Assembly: GCF_001640025.1 (NCBI RefSeq)
Contig: NC_031674.1
Location: forward strand, 1,922,001 to 1,986,000
Source: Sugiyamaella lignohabitans
Lineage: Eukaryota > Ascomycota > Dipodascomycetes > Dipodascales > Trichomonascaceae
Direction: 5' to 3'
DNA: 64,000 nt
The translations under genes were made by a program, and so were the position numbers. Every line of letters begins with the position of its first letter. The first letter of the stretch is position 1. Below the pieces are notes generated by a model that saw only the letters and a list, made by a program, of their open reading frames with translations, did no database searches and was not told the DNA's origin. This document shows, piece by piece, positions 49,430-59,758 of this stretch.

Positions 49430-51766
49430 ATGATGATGAATAGGAGTCGGCTGAAACGAGCCACTTCGCTGACTTGGGGCGGCTTGCGAGTAGTCGGAAG
49501 TCGCCCCAGTCAGGCGAGATCAGTGTATATAGCATCTGGAAGTCGGCATAGAAAGAGGCAGTCTCAGTCTTCGCCACAGCTGGCGAGTGGAAATGGTATC
49601 GATACACGGTTAAAAGGCAAGCTCGACAGCTTAGCAAAAGAAAGTAAAGATTTCGAGAGCAGGATAAAACAGATCCAGGCTTATACTGCTGTTTTACGAA
49701 GATACATTGCTGAAAAAGACGAGGCTCTAGTCAAAGAGCAGGCTGCCGAGAAGGAGAAGTTAGTAGTCGATTCAAGAGCGTCAGAAAAAGAGCTGGAGTC
49801 TCTAGAAAAAGCCCTTGAGATAGATTCTGAGACGGACATCAATAGAGGAATCAAGAATAGTAAAGTTCAGACACCACAGCTGTCTGGATCAGAGGATCCA
49901 TTGCCAGTTAAGCTGAGTGGACTTGGTTTGTTTGCAAACCCCGCTTCGTCGGTTTCCCTACCAGCTTCGATCCTTAGTCGTCTTGGAAATAGTGTTGCAA
50001 GTATCTCATCTTCACATTCTCAAGACCAGAACTGGTTAAAAGTTATTCATTCACTACAGACATTCGGCGGACTACAAGGTCTGGCGGTAGGGGATGTGGA
50101 CAAACTGATTCAAAACATCCCTCTTGACCAACGATCTTCTAATCAAATCATGCCACTAATACATCAAATGATGGCAGAAGCCAACATCAAACCATCAAAA
50201 CTGACTCTGGATTTGACCATGGCAGCTTATGCCCACAAGGGAGAAACAGATCAAGTAGAACTGTTCATGAAACAAATGCAGACTGATGGATTCACTCCTG
50301 ATGTGTATACTTATGGACATCTAATTAAAAGTTACGCCAAAAACAGAGACCTTAAAAATGCATCGCTGAAACTCCATGAAATGCAATCACTAAACATCAC
50401 TCCATCGCTTCAGATTTACACAACTATTCTTCAAACTTGCATCCGTGTAAATGACTTTGACGAGGCGTTCAGAGTGTTTGATTTGCTCAAGTATATGTCA
50501 CTTGAAACGCAACCAGACCTGAGAATTTACAACTCACTTCTGCTTGCTGCTGCTAAACAGCACAACATTGAAAAAGTTCTCGATCTTCTTGCGGAAATGA
50601 CGACAAGACCACTAAACCCACTGGAGCCAAATGCTGAGACGTATAATACATTGATCTTTGCATGTGCCAGAGATGAGAGAACCCATATCCAAGCTTGGAA
50701 GTATCTTATTGAGATGAAAGAAAAGGGGTTTGACATTGACCGCAAGTCAATTAACGCCCTGCTGTACTTGTGTGGAGAAACTGGCGAGGTGTTGCTGGCA
50801 AGAGCCATGTTTCGACAACTGTGCACCAACCCCATGTCATATCCAGACTCGTTTGCATTCAACTGTTTACTCAACTCCTACTCCAACTACAAACCAGGCA
50901 TATTCTCTCCGGTCATGGCCTCGGAACTAGGAACCAAGATCCGGTCAAGTTTTTTTCTCAACGACCATCTAGCATCTTTCTCAGATCCCGACGCATCTGT
51001 ATCGATGCCACCGTTTATTCCTACCACAATGCTCCACTCGCACGTTCAAGTGCTAGCAGAGTCAAAAGCGCTTTTTGACTTCTTCACTGACTTTATGCCG
51101 TCTATGATCAATGCCAAGGTGATTCTCACGTACCTCAAAGTGCCATTCAAGCTAGGCTATTTCAAGGAGTTCCGCTCACGTTACAGAGATCTAACCTTTT
51201 TCGATAAACCAGAAGAAGCAGACAATCGTGGAATTCTAGTCGAAGAGCCCGAAGAGCCCGAAGAGTTAGAAAACTCTGATATTTCTACATCTGATGAGTC
51301 TGCCGTTGCTATTGACCGCTCCTTCAGGGCTATCCCCCGCAACTGGAACACCTACGACCTTGCTATCAAAGCGGCTGTTGCTGCTGGTAACATGAACTTT
51401 GCACAAAAAGTGTGGATGGAAAGAGGACTGTATCGCCGGACTCCGGCATTCAAACAGTTGCCCGAGAAAGTACGCAAGAGCTCTGACTTTGCCTTTGCTC
51501 AGAGTATGGTGGAACTACACACAAAGTGCGGTGACATTGATCAGGCTCTCAAACTGATCCGCTCCACTATCAAACTATTCCACTGGAAGAAATACCAGGT
51601 GGCTGATCTCATCAACAAGATCGAAGAAATGGAGGACGAGCAGTCCCGCAAAGAGCTGATCCACCTCCTGGCCAGCTACCACCGCGCCGAGCAAACATCC
51701 TCGCAATACTACCACATTTTAGACAAACACAACCCACGCCCACGAACCTCAGCCGATCAACCTTGA
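49430..51766 (+). CDS. CCM1: Mitochondrial PPR protein Ccm1 (15S rRNA processing / intron splicing factor)
   Basis: 778 residues beginning MMMNRSRLKRATSLTWGGLR, a basic amphipathic N-terminus suited to mitochondrial import. A coiled-coil-like Lys/Glu region (about 60-130) precedes a set of pentatricopeptide repeats (about 250-480), for example PDVYTYGHLIKSYAKNRDL and PSLQIYTTILQTCIRVNDF. The C-terminal region aligns with yeast Ccm1 over HVQVLAESKALF, IKAAVAAGNMNFAQKVWMER and DFAFAQSMVELHTKCGD. S. cerevisiae Ccm1 is 864 residues, stabilises mitochondrial 15S rRNA and is needed for COB and COX1 intron removal. ATG 49430 is the first of three nearby Met codons and the exact start is uncertain by two residues. 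Confidence 0.87.
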   Translation: MMMNRSRLKRATSLTWGGLRVVGSRPSQARSVYIASGSRHRKRQSQSSPQLASGNGIDTRLKGKLDSLAKESKDFESRIKQIQAYTAVLRRYIAEKDEALVKEQAAEKEKLVVDSRASEKELESLEKALEIDSETDINRGIKNSKVQTPQLSGSEDPLPVKLSGLGLFANPASSVSLPASILSRLGNSVASISSSHSQDQNWLKVIHSLQTFGGLQGLAVGDVDKLIQNIPLDQRSSNQIMPLIHQMMAEANIKPSKLTLDLTMAAYAHKGETDQVELFMKQMQTDGFTPDVYTYGHLIKSYAKNRDLKNASLKLHEMQSLNITPSLQIYTTILQTCIRVNDFDEAFRVFDLLKYMSLETQPDLRIYNSLLLAAAKQHNIEKVLDLLAEMTTRPLNPLEPNAETYNTLIFACARDERTHIQAWKYLIEMKEKGFDIDRKSINALLYLCGETGEVLLARAMFRQLCTNPMSYPDSFAFNCLLNSYSNYKPGIFSPVMASELGTKIRSSFFLNDHLASFSDPDASVSMPPFIPTTMLHSHVQVLAESKALFDFFTDFMPSMINAKVILTYLKVPFKLGYFKEFRSRYRDLTFFDKPEEADNRGILVEEPEEPEELENSDISTSDESAVAIDRSFRAIPRNWNTYDLAIKAAVAAGNMNFAQKVWMERGLYRRTPAFKQLPEKVRKSSDFAFAQSMVELHTKCGDIDQALKLIRSTIKLFHWKKYQVADLINKIEEMEDEQSRKELIHLLASYHRAEQTSSQYYHILDKHNPRPRTSADQP

Positions 51767-51829
51767 TCTTGTATATATTATCTATTATTTATTTAATCAA
51801 CTGTGTTGAATTCTGTTCACTCGACAGCC

Positions 51830-51888
51830 TGCCTCCGGCGACTGGGGCTGCGCCCCAGGTGCCACTGCTCCTTTCGCTTCGCTCGAGT
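51830..51888. repeat. Degenerate solo arm E19 after CCM1
   Basis: Begins 64 bp after the CCM1 stop: TGCCTCCGGCGA, CTGGGGCTGCGCCCCAG (stem intact, loop TGC), altered linker, and tip CTTTCGCTTCGCTCGAG. No partner arm within 500 bp. Confidence 0.88.
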
Positions 51889-52631
51889 TCAGTACGGATA
51901 TTCTAACCGTCAGTCTCCACATGTTGGGCTCTGCTTTAAATTCTCCAATGGCATCACTGCCGTTCTAGCACAGTATTTGAACACAGGAGACAAGTATAAA
52001 ACAATCAGTATACAAGATGTCTGTTAGAGTTCAGTAAGGACTGATAAGAGTAAGACGGCAAATCAGATATAACAGAGACCGGCACTTTATAGGGGCTTGT
52101 GAAGAAATAGTTGGTAGACATAGCCTCGCCCGAAACGAAGAGCGCTGCATAGTCGTATGAGCTGAAGCTACAAGGCATTGCGGTAACGGTTTGATATATG
52201 TTCCTCCTTGGCCGTAGTAGGGTTCAATAAGGGAGAGACAAGGCAGTTCGTACAATGTGTCCGAGAAATTGTTGTTGCAATTAGAGCGATTTGTCCGATT
52301 TGATTAGGTATTATTATTTTTAGGCCGACGAGGTGGATTGTTGATAAGCCGAAGGATTGCATTAGTGATGAGCTCGATCAAGGAAGTAGCATAAGAAATG
52401 AATTCTCGGGATACCAGTGCATCTTCGCCATACCGCACCATGCTGCTTCGAGACGGCAGGGGAGAGGTCGACGCAACGACTCGTGAGCAGAGAAAGGAGC
52501 GGCGGGGTTTGGGGCGGAGCTCCAGCCGCCGGAGGCAGAGTTACAAAGTGGTTCAATAATATACAGTCATCATCATCATTACTGCCACAGTGATAATAAT
52601 ATTACATAAATATGGTCAACGGCCAGCGAGA
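51889..52631. other. Convergent intergenic region between CCM1 and the NDT80-type gene
   Basis: About 740 bp without a supported gene; it contains solo arm E20. Small open frames here have no recognisable content. Confidence 0.55.
52475..52537. repeat. Degenerate solo arm E20
   Basis: CAACGACTCGTGAGCAGAG (tip decayed), AAGGAGCGGCGGGGTTTG, GGGGCGGAGCTCCAG and terminal CCGCCGGAGGCA. It lies about 95 bp beyond the stop (at 52632) of the minus-strand NDT80-type gene. It is the last copy of the family in the window. Confidence 0.85.
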
Positions 52632-55156
52632 CTAGTCCACAGCAGAAAAGTATCTTTTGGGGTGTCGGTCAGACTTGAGCTGCGACTGTATCGGTAGCTG
52701 TTGTGCCTGTTTTCCTTGTGGTTGGTTCGAGAGTGGTTTTAGAGGATGGTGGATTGAATGTGGCCAATATACAACCTCGACAGGTGGTAGCCAGTAGTTG
52801 AGAGGCATCGGAAAATACTCATAGTCGATGTCACGGTTCTGAGCTCCTGATTTGTTTTTAGGAGACAGTCCGTCGTCAGCAGGATTCATTTTGAGCACAT
52901 AACCAGGGCTGTCGTCTGAATGGGCATCATCTTCTCCAAGTGACAGTGCGCCAGTACCAGCAGCAGATGCTTTGGTATTGCTAGTATCAGAACTTGTGTT
53001 CCATTGCTCTTGTTTCACAGTCACAGGTTTGGCAGTACCACTACCCACGCTTCCAACCCGTTCTTGAGAAGGTTGTGGGGCAGGTTGATTTGTGTTATTG
53101 TTATTAACAGATTTCATTGGACTGAGAGGTTTTTCCTCGGCTTCTTCTGATTTGAACGTGTTACTTAGAAGTTTCCTATCCATGCCGCCCATGAAAGGAC
53201 CCCTACTAGCAGAGCCATCGGGAATGAAAATATTATCACGGTTCTGATAGAATCGTGGGTTTCTTCCCCGGACTACAATTGGCCGTGAATAACTTTTTAC
53301 CAGAGCTACTCGTTGAGCATTCTCTAATTCAGCGTATACCGAAACACAAACTGAAAAGTAGTTTTGCAGTCGTTTACGACCGTTATGAGCTGTGGCTGTG
53401 CGGAATTGTAACCGTTTCCAATTAACAACTTCATCATATCCAGAACTCTTGGGATAAATCAATTTAACAGCAGGCTCTTGGCTCTCTGCTTTTGGATCAT
53501 TGGCTCCAAAATTAGACTTTGGTCCACAGCAAAGCAGCTGTTTAGGAGTTTTATCATCCAACACATTAACTGCTAACGAGAGCGATAAAATTCGTGATCG
53601 TAGCAATGGATTCTCGGAATTTCCTGCGTATATGGCATTGTGGGCATTTGAGACAGTTGCACTGACGTGGAACAGATTTCTTCGATAAAATGTCAAGTCG
53701 TATTTCATCAAGTCCTTGAAGTCCTTTTTCTCCGACGTAGGAGATTCATTAGAAGACAGTTCAGGCGAGCTTTTAGCATCGTTTGCTTGTGGCTCTTGTT
53801 TGATGGATGGGGTGTTGGTCCCTCCACCAGCAGTGGTGCTAGCAGTGCCACTGTCGGCGCCATTAGCAGTACCGTTGGACGACTCGTTATCATTCGCAGA
53901 CGAAGACGATGGATGAGGCTCACTAAGGAAAAAGTTACCTGACAAGGACACAGTCAGATCGATTTCAGTCCGATTTCCTCTCATGTCATATAATACCGTC
54001 TCCTTATGAGCAGGCAGGAATACCAGGTATTTCGCCGAGTTGAGATGCTGTCTGATGCCTTCATCCATATGATCACTCCTCCTATTAGCTGCATCTAAAG
54101 ATGAATTGGCTATTACACTGGTACCTCCCCTATATATTGATGCATTCTGAGTGTCATTTGTGGGTGCGGGTTTCGTTTGGTCTGGATTAAGCAGGCTGTT
54201 GTTAATGGATTGTGTTTGGGAAATGGGAGGAGTATTTGCATACGCAATCTGAATTGCTGGTCTTGTTGAAGCTCCAGAGTTGGTCGATGATGTCTGTTGG
54301 CCTTGGCTATTATTTTGATCGGTTGTTATTGGTGAAGCAATGTTTAGTGAAGCTGGGCTAGGAGTAAAGAACTTGGATTCATTTCCAAGTCCACTATTCG
54401 CCATGAAATTAGGTGATTCACCAAGCGTTGATAGAAATGACTGGAATGGAGAATCAATTGCGTTTCCAGTCTGATCAAAAGTACCTCCTGTCGTCTCTGT
54501 TCCTGATAAGCTTTGTCCTTGTATTGGAGTAATTTGGCCTGACCTTCCTTGGATTTGATTCTGTCCTTGTGATTGATTTGGAATTTGAAACTGCGGGTGC
54601 CCTTGTCCCTGGTTTTGCCCCTGGCCATGTCCAGATACCTGAGAACTGTTCTGAGCCAGTCGCTGATTTGGGACTCGATTGAATGCCTGCGCTTCAGCAG
54701 ACAACATCTGAGGTGAACCCATATGCATCTCATTATAATACGGAGCAAACTGATTCTGAGCAACTAACGCACCTTCAAAATTGTTGTATCCCTGGCCCAA
54801 GGACCCGCCTTGATTCAGCGCAAACAAGCTTGGATTAGCATAGTGACCAAGGAAGTCAGCTGGCGAACCATTTTCATTTTCCCTGAATCGATGTTAGTAA
54901 CAGTCCTGTTCACTGAAAATAATAAACTGGTGGTCTTGAACACTTACTCAAAAGCTGGAACATCTTTCTCATTTGGAGCTAGACTCCATTCCTTTGACGG
55001 TGATAGGAATCGTGATATCTCATCATTTTGCAGAAAAGGAAGTTGAAGAGCTGCTAATCCATCATCTGTAGGAGAATCAGCGCCAAGGAGTTGTTGTGGC
55101 TGTTGCTGTTGCTGTTGCTGCTGGCTGCCTAGACCAGTTTTTGTATCAGCAGACAT
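52632..55156 (-). CDS. NDT80/PhoG-family transcription factor (vib-1/XprG-like; 2 exons)
   Basis: Exons are 55156-54948 and 54882-52632. The 65 bp intron has donor GTAAGT and TTACTAACATCGATTCAG at its end. The join reads PAFEENENGSPADFLG in frame, giving 819 residues. The N-terminus is Gln-rich, followed by a long Asn/Gln/Gly/Ser region. The NDT80-like DNA-binding domain spans about residues 340-600. Markers are KETVLYDMRGNRTEIDLTVS, DLTFYRRNLFHVSA, LQFRTATAHNGRKRLQNYF and RPIVVRGRNPRFYQ. Related fungal proteins (Neurospora vib-1, Aspergillus XprG, yeast Ndt80) control responses to starvation, protease production, cell death or meiosis. Which of these applies here cannot be read from the sequence. 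No stop or frameshift is seen. Confidence 0.87.
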
Positions 55157-57145
55157 TGTTGGTTATATTGTCTGTGTTGATATTTCAGCTTTGATCTATC
55201 AGCAAATCATATAGCGATAGTTAAACTCCCCTTATCTTTAATTCACTGTTCTTCTTTTTTTGGCCCGGCCTAGTCGTTTTTGCTTCGTATACCTCAATGG
55301 CCGTTAGCTCCTGTTTTATTGGGATAATAAAAATCAATGAGGACTTGTATGGGCTGAAAAAATACTATACCACTTGTCAACAGAGCCAGATTTGTGTACT
55401 TAGAGGACAACTTCTAAATCTGACTTCCTTGGCCGAGTTATCCTCTCGTCCCCTTCAACCGAAACGAGATACGGTAGGTCCACTATTGGCCCAATAGCTC
55501 CTTCTGGACAGTAACTCGTTTGACTTATAAACAGCCCCTGTTACTTAAACCTGATCAATCCAGTTCAAGTTCTGAAGTAACTGATAATACTGTCTGTTCC
55601 GTCGGTCCGTTTGCAAGTCGTCACAGCTGCGATCTAGCTTTGTTAACCTCAATCGGTTCACAATTATTTTTCGGACGAGATTTCCAATTCACACAGACTG
55701 TTATCGTGTATATCCCAAAACAGATCCTCTATCTATATATTAGCAGGCTGATAGCCCGTATCTTGTTGTCCGAAGGCAAGGCTCAAGTCTAGTTCAGTAC
55801 TTGAAGACCCGTCGGAATTCTCTGGGATGGCTGATTAAATAACTTTGCACACACCAACCAGCTCTTTTCCTGATCTGGATTAAAGTCCTAGCTGATTCGG
55901 ACGGGAGTACCAACACACTATCAAAGAACTGAGTTTATAAGTAGTCCAATTCTCCTTCCTGAAGTCCAGTGCAGATTAGGCTGCCTGTATCCCACTTAAT
56001 CTTAAAATCATGAGATGAGGGAAGGGTAAGGGCAAACCGGTTGAGCCGTACGCAAACCTCCGTCACAGGCGCGGTATTAAGTTGACTGATGCGCCCCAGA
56101 AATGCAGGTCGGGTTCAGATCAACTGATTGGGCAAGGAACTAAAAATGAGGTATAACCATTTATCCATACTCCCTGATGCAGAGGTCAACACACTGTCCT
56201 AGTAGGAGTTTATATAGATAAATATATATATATATTAAATATATTTAAAAATTGAAAAGGAGTGAATAAAGAAAAGTCTTTTTTGAAGCCAATTGATATG
56301 TTTATTAACTGGCAATATTCAAATCGAATATCCCCTTCACACGACCCACCAGATCCTCGGCTTGACCCCCGCTCAACGTGTTCGGAAAACACTTGTGTTG
56401 TTTCCACTGTTAAACTTGATATGTCAATTATCAACACCCAAATTTCAACCAACTAATCCGGGTGTCTCCGGTATGATATGGCCATTAGAATTATTGTTGG
56501 CTATCTCATTTATTATATTGGGTATGTTCAGATATTATGACAACCCGGGGAAATGGCAAAGAATTTTACCGAACTGTGGGCCTGAGTTGACACTGGTACC
56601 TGCTTAATGGCCAAAATATGCCCATTATCAACTCTTAGCTTGGATGTTGCTGGGACATTTGCCTAATATGCCCGTGAGCTAATTCAGAATGTTCAATATT
56701 AATCTGACCGCCGCCCCGGCGGGGGTCGAATTAAAGGAGTTTTTCCTCCTCGACGCATCTCACCATCAGATTAGATTGCTGATCTTTGCAGAGTCCATGC
56801 ACACCCATCTGACTAGTAGATCCACTTAAAAATAACCATGGCACTTACCGTTTGACTGATAAGATAATCGCTCTCTCTTCCAATCACGGTAGTTCCACAA
56901 GCACATGCCTGATAATAAGAATCCACTGACCCACTAATACTCTTAAATATGTTCAATGCTGGACCTTGTTTTATCCCGACTCGGTCGCTGCGAGAAAAGC
57001 TAACGTTTTTCGGAGCAGTGTATAGCCCAGCTTCTAAAAGGTAGAACACAGCCTCATCTAATATAGAGCTATAGAGACAAGAGTCATTAGATCAGCTATT
57101 ACACAAATGGTCTTTATTGAGGTGAATTAAATTCTAATATGATGG
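55157..57145. other. 2 kb gene-poor region between the NDT80-type gene and TVP23
   Basis: No gene I can support. The part next to 55157 is the leader and promoter of the NDT80-type gene. Several short open frames exist (55297-55497, 55520-55792, 56813-57049) but show no recognisable domain. Around 56705-56748 there is a compact GC-rich dyad (gaccgccgccccggcggggg) followed by aggagtttttcctcct, which could fold. I see no clear tRNA or 5S signature. Confidence 0.5.
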
Positions 57146-58314
57146 CTACCTGAAGAATCTACCGGTTACTCCGGTAAACATCCGGCTGGCAATGCCTGAC
57201 GACACGTTGCCAATTATACTGTTGGCCTTGCCAAACTTGTCACATCGGCTAAATGCCAATGTGTTGAGAAGAGTGAGAATCAGCGAGATACCGATAAGTA
57301 GTAACCACAGAAACTCAAACTTGAGGATTGCCAAAAGACCCAGTCCAATCCATAAAGCAGGGGTAATATACATCATAGTCCAAAACACCTTTGAGTCAAT
57401 GGGATTAATGTATCTTTGAGGCTATTATTGTAGTTAGTACCCAGACCCACTTTATATACTTCAACAAACTGCAGCTCCCGTGTAGCCCATCGGATTACCT
57501 CCGGAACTGGATCCAACACGTTTATCGTCTCTCAGGTAACACCAGGAATATTAACAACATTCTTGAGAACAACTTACATCGGCTGTTTCAAACACCCAAA
57601 TACTACTACCATTTTCAGATGTCTCGTTCCACCATCGAAGACCGACCAACAGACGGCCGGATACGTTTTTGGTGTTCCAAAAGTCTGCTGCTAGTAACAA
57701 GATCACGAGAATAAATATGAGGACGCTATTGTTCGTTAGTACAGTCGGCTTCTCATGAAATAATCTGCTTCTCATCGCTACTTACAAATTACTCGTAAAG
57801 AGAAGTCCGAATAAATATGTGAGAAGCGCTCCTAAACTAGTTAGTATAATGAAAGCAGTCAACCAAATACGATATCACCTAAGCTGTCACGTAAATTGTA
57901 TCTCTACAAATATCCAAGTAATAACAATTCACAATGACAACATCATATATCAGTGGCTAAGTTCCGACAATTCATTGACACGTTGAAGATGGCTGCGTAC
58001 GTGTACAGACATGAACATCGACCATTTGACAATAGGTTAATAGCCAACCTATGCTAATTCTTTAATCCCCAAGTCAACTCCTGCTAATTCCTTAATCTCA
58101 TGGACAGTAATAACATACCAATTCTGAATCCCAGAAAAAAGATTACCGCCACAGGGTGAGAAGATTCCCTTAGACGATTGAGCAGACCCTGTGGGATATT
58201 GGAAGCTCCCTGGTTCAGAGGCTGTGCATCTGACTGGCAAAAGTTAGAAATTTCGAGCCAAATTGACCATTACCACCGAGATTCTTTCGAAATGAACATA
58301 TTTCCACCTACCAT
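57146..58314 (-). CDS. TVP23: Golgi membrane protein Tvp23 (5 exons, first exon is the ATG alone)
   Basis: Assembled from exons 58314-58312 (ATG), 58233-58119, 57831-57786, 57725-57578 and 57421-57146. Donors are GTAGGT, GTATGT, GTAAGT, GTAAGT. The last three introns have TACTAAC branch sites near AG; the first has TTCTAAC. The product is 195 residues (S. cerevisiae Tvp23: 199). The joined protein reads [110 protein letters not shown] and ends [13 protein letters not shown], [20 protein letters not shown] and INxIDSKxFW are the family signature. There are four predicted membrane spans. Tvp23 is a Golgi membrane protein linked to vesicle traffic. The exon borders are my reading; the ATG-only exon is the least certain. 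Confidence 0.85.
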
Positions 58315-59758
58315 TGGAATTATTCTAACTAATTGTGTGGCAAATAGCTAGTTGACAGTGGATAGTATCAGATTGGGGCGATAACACTGATATAGCTATT
58401 TCGTTAATGCAACGCACCATCACTGTGGCTGAGCTGGCGGATAAGCCCGACTGCATGCTTTAAAAGGATTGCATTAATTGGGTATAACCAGGGGTATTTT
58501 GTAGAACCCGTTGAATAAGCCAGTTAAAACAATCTGATTGAAACCGAGATTGGGAGCAAATATGGATAAAGTATAAGACTAGCTTAGATTACTTAGAAGT
58601 CTAAGCGCTCGTGCTCTGTCAATGTCAAATGGTATACACTAGCCAGAACAGTATTGACATGTCTGTGCCTTATCACTGATTGTTCCGAAACTATTTAGCA
58701 TCTAAAAATACCTCGGCTGTGTCCGCCCTTATCTTTGTATAATAGAGCTAATTTTAGATGTCTAACCGGGGCTCTTCCATCTCGAAGCCGGCCAAAGTTT
58801 AAGGTTATGAAACCAAAGACAAGTACTAAATTTGTTATGTAGGTGTTGTTTATTTACCCCATAAGTACTTGTGCAGCCGCTAGCTTTCAATATCTTCGAA
58901 TCGATCTAAAACTCAAATCGGCCTTTTCGGAATTTCAGTTCATTGAAAGGCCTCGATTAATTGTTCAGAAATCGCAGCGATTTGCAAAGACAACAACAGT
59001 TTGTTTCAATAAAGCTTTCATCCTACAGTCACCAACCACCTCTATCTTACTCATCATAGTTGCACAGTAATAATGTGCCTGCGTATTTCAACTATCACCC
59101 TTGTTTCTACTTTTGGGAAAACATGATAGTAATTCTGTGTGAACATGTTTATTCAACACTGAGTTCGGCGAGTTGGGCAAATGGATTTCATACACTTATA
59201 GAATAGCGCTATGGAATAGAAGATACACCATTAATTTGGATTATCAGTACCGCTACTAGCCGATATCTCCGAAAACTTTTTGTATTTTTCGCAATTGGCC
59301 GTGAATTGAATACGGGAGTCACCTTTTCGCTAATTAATTGAAGTGCATATATTTGTACATAAGCTCATATATGTATGCAGCTTTCACGCCAATACCACCA
59401 TGCAGGTACGAACTTGTATTGAATCTTAAATCACTTCGCCATCTCAGTTGTCCTTATAGGTATTTTAGATATTGTAACATGCTGGGATTTCAGCCTTTAG
59501 ATGAAACACGCCGGACTCCCTGTTTTGTTTTCGAATCGGTACACACGAACTATAATGTTGTCAAATATGTAGTAGAACTGTCCTCAAACATGAGACTTTG
59601 TTTCGAGATCACTCTCCAATATTATGAATGAAAATAATAAAAACTTTTATATTCTTTCCTTGAATTTCACTTTTTATTATAGCTTCGTTTTTCTTTTCCT
59701 TCTTTTCCCTCATTTTTACAATAGTACTCTGGAATCAACCCAATTATCTCAAGTAGAA
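58315..59758. other. 1.4 kb gene-poor region between TVP23 and the Ser/Pro-rich protein
   Basis: A divergent intergenic region of AT-rich sequence with no gene I can support. Short open frames at 58843-59070 and 59338-59631 have no recognisable content. The plus-strand frame continues upstream of 59759 to an earlier ATG at 59624, encoding a hydrophobic stretch of about 45 residues that may not belong to the protein. Confidence 0.5.

Noticed and set aside
2129..52537. CRISPR array
   Set aside because: The repeats are dispersed, palindromic and in both orientations, with no regular spacers, and the genome is eukaryotic.
56690..56750. Possible tRNA because of a GGGTCGAATTAAAGG stretch resembling a B box
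   Set aside because: No matching A box, acceptor stem or anticodon arm could be folded around it.
56813..57049. 78-codon minus-strand frame downstream of TVP23
   Set aside because: No recognisable domain and no splice signals linking it to TVP23, whose own stop at 57146 completes the family-length protein.
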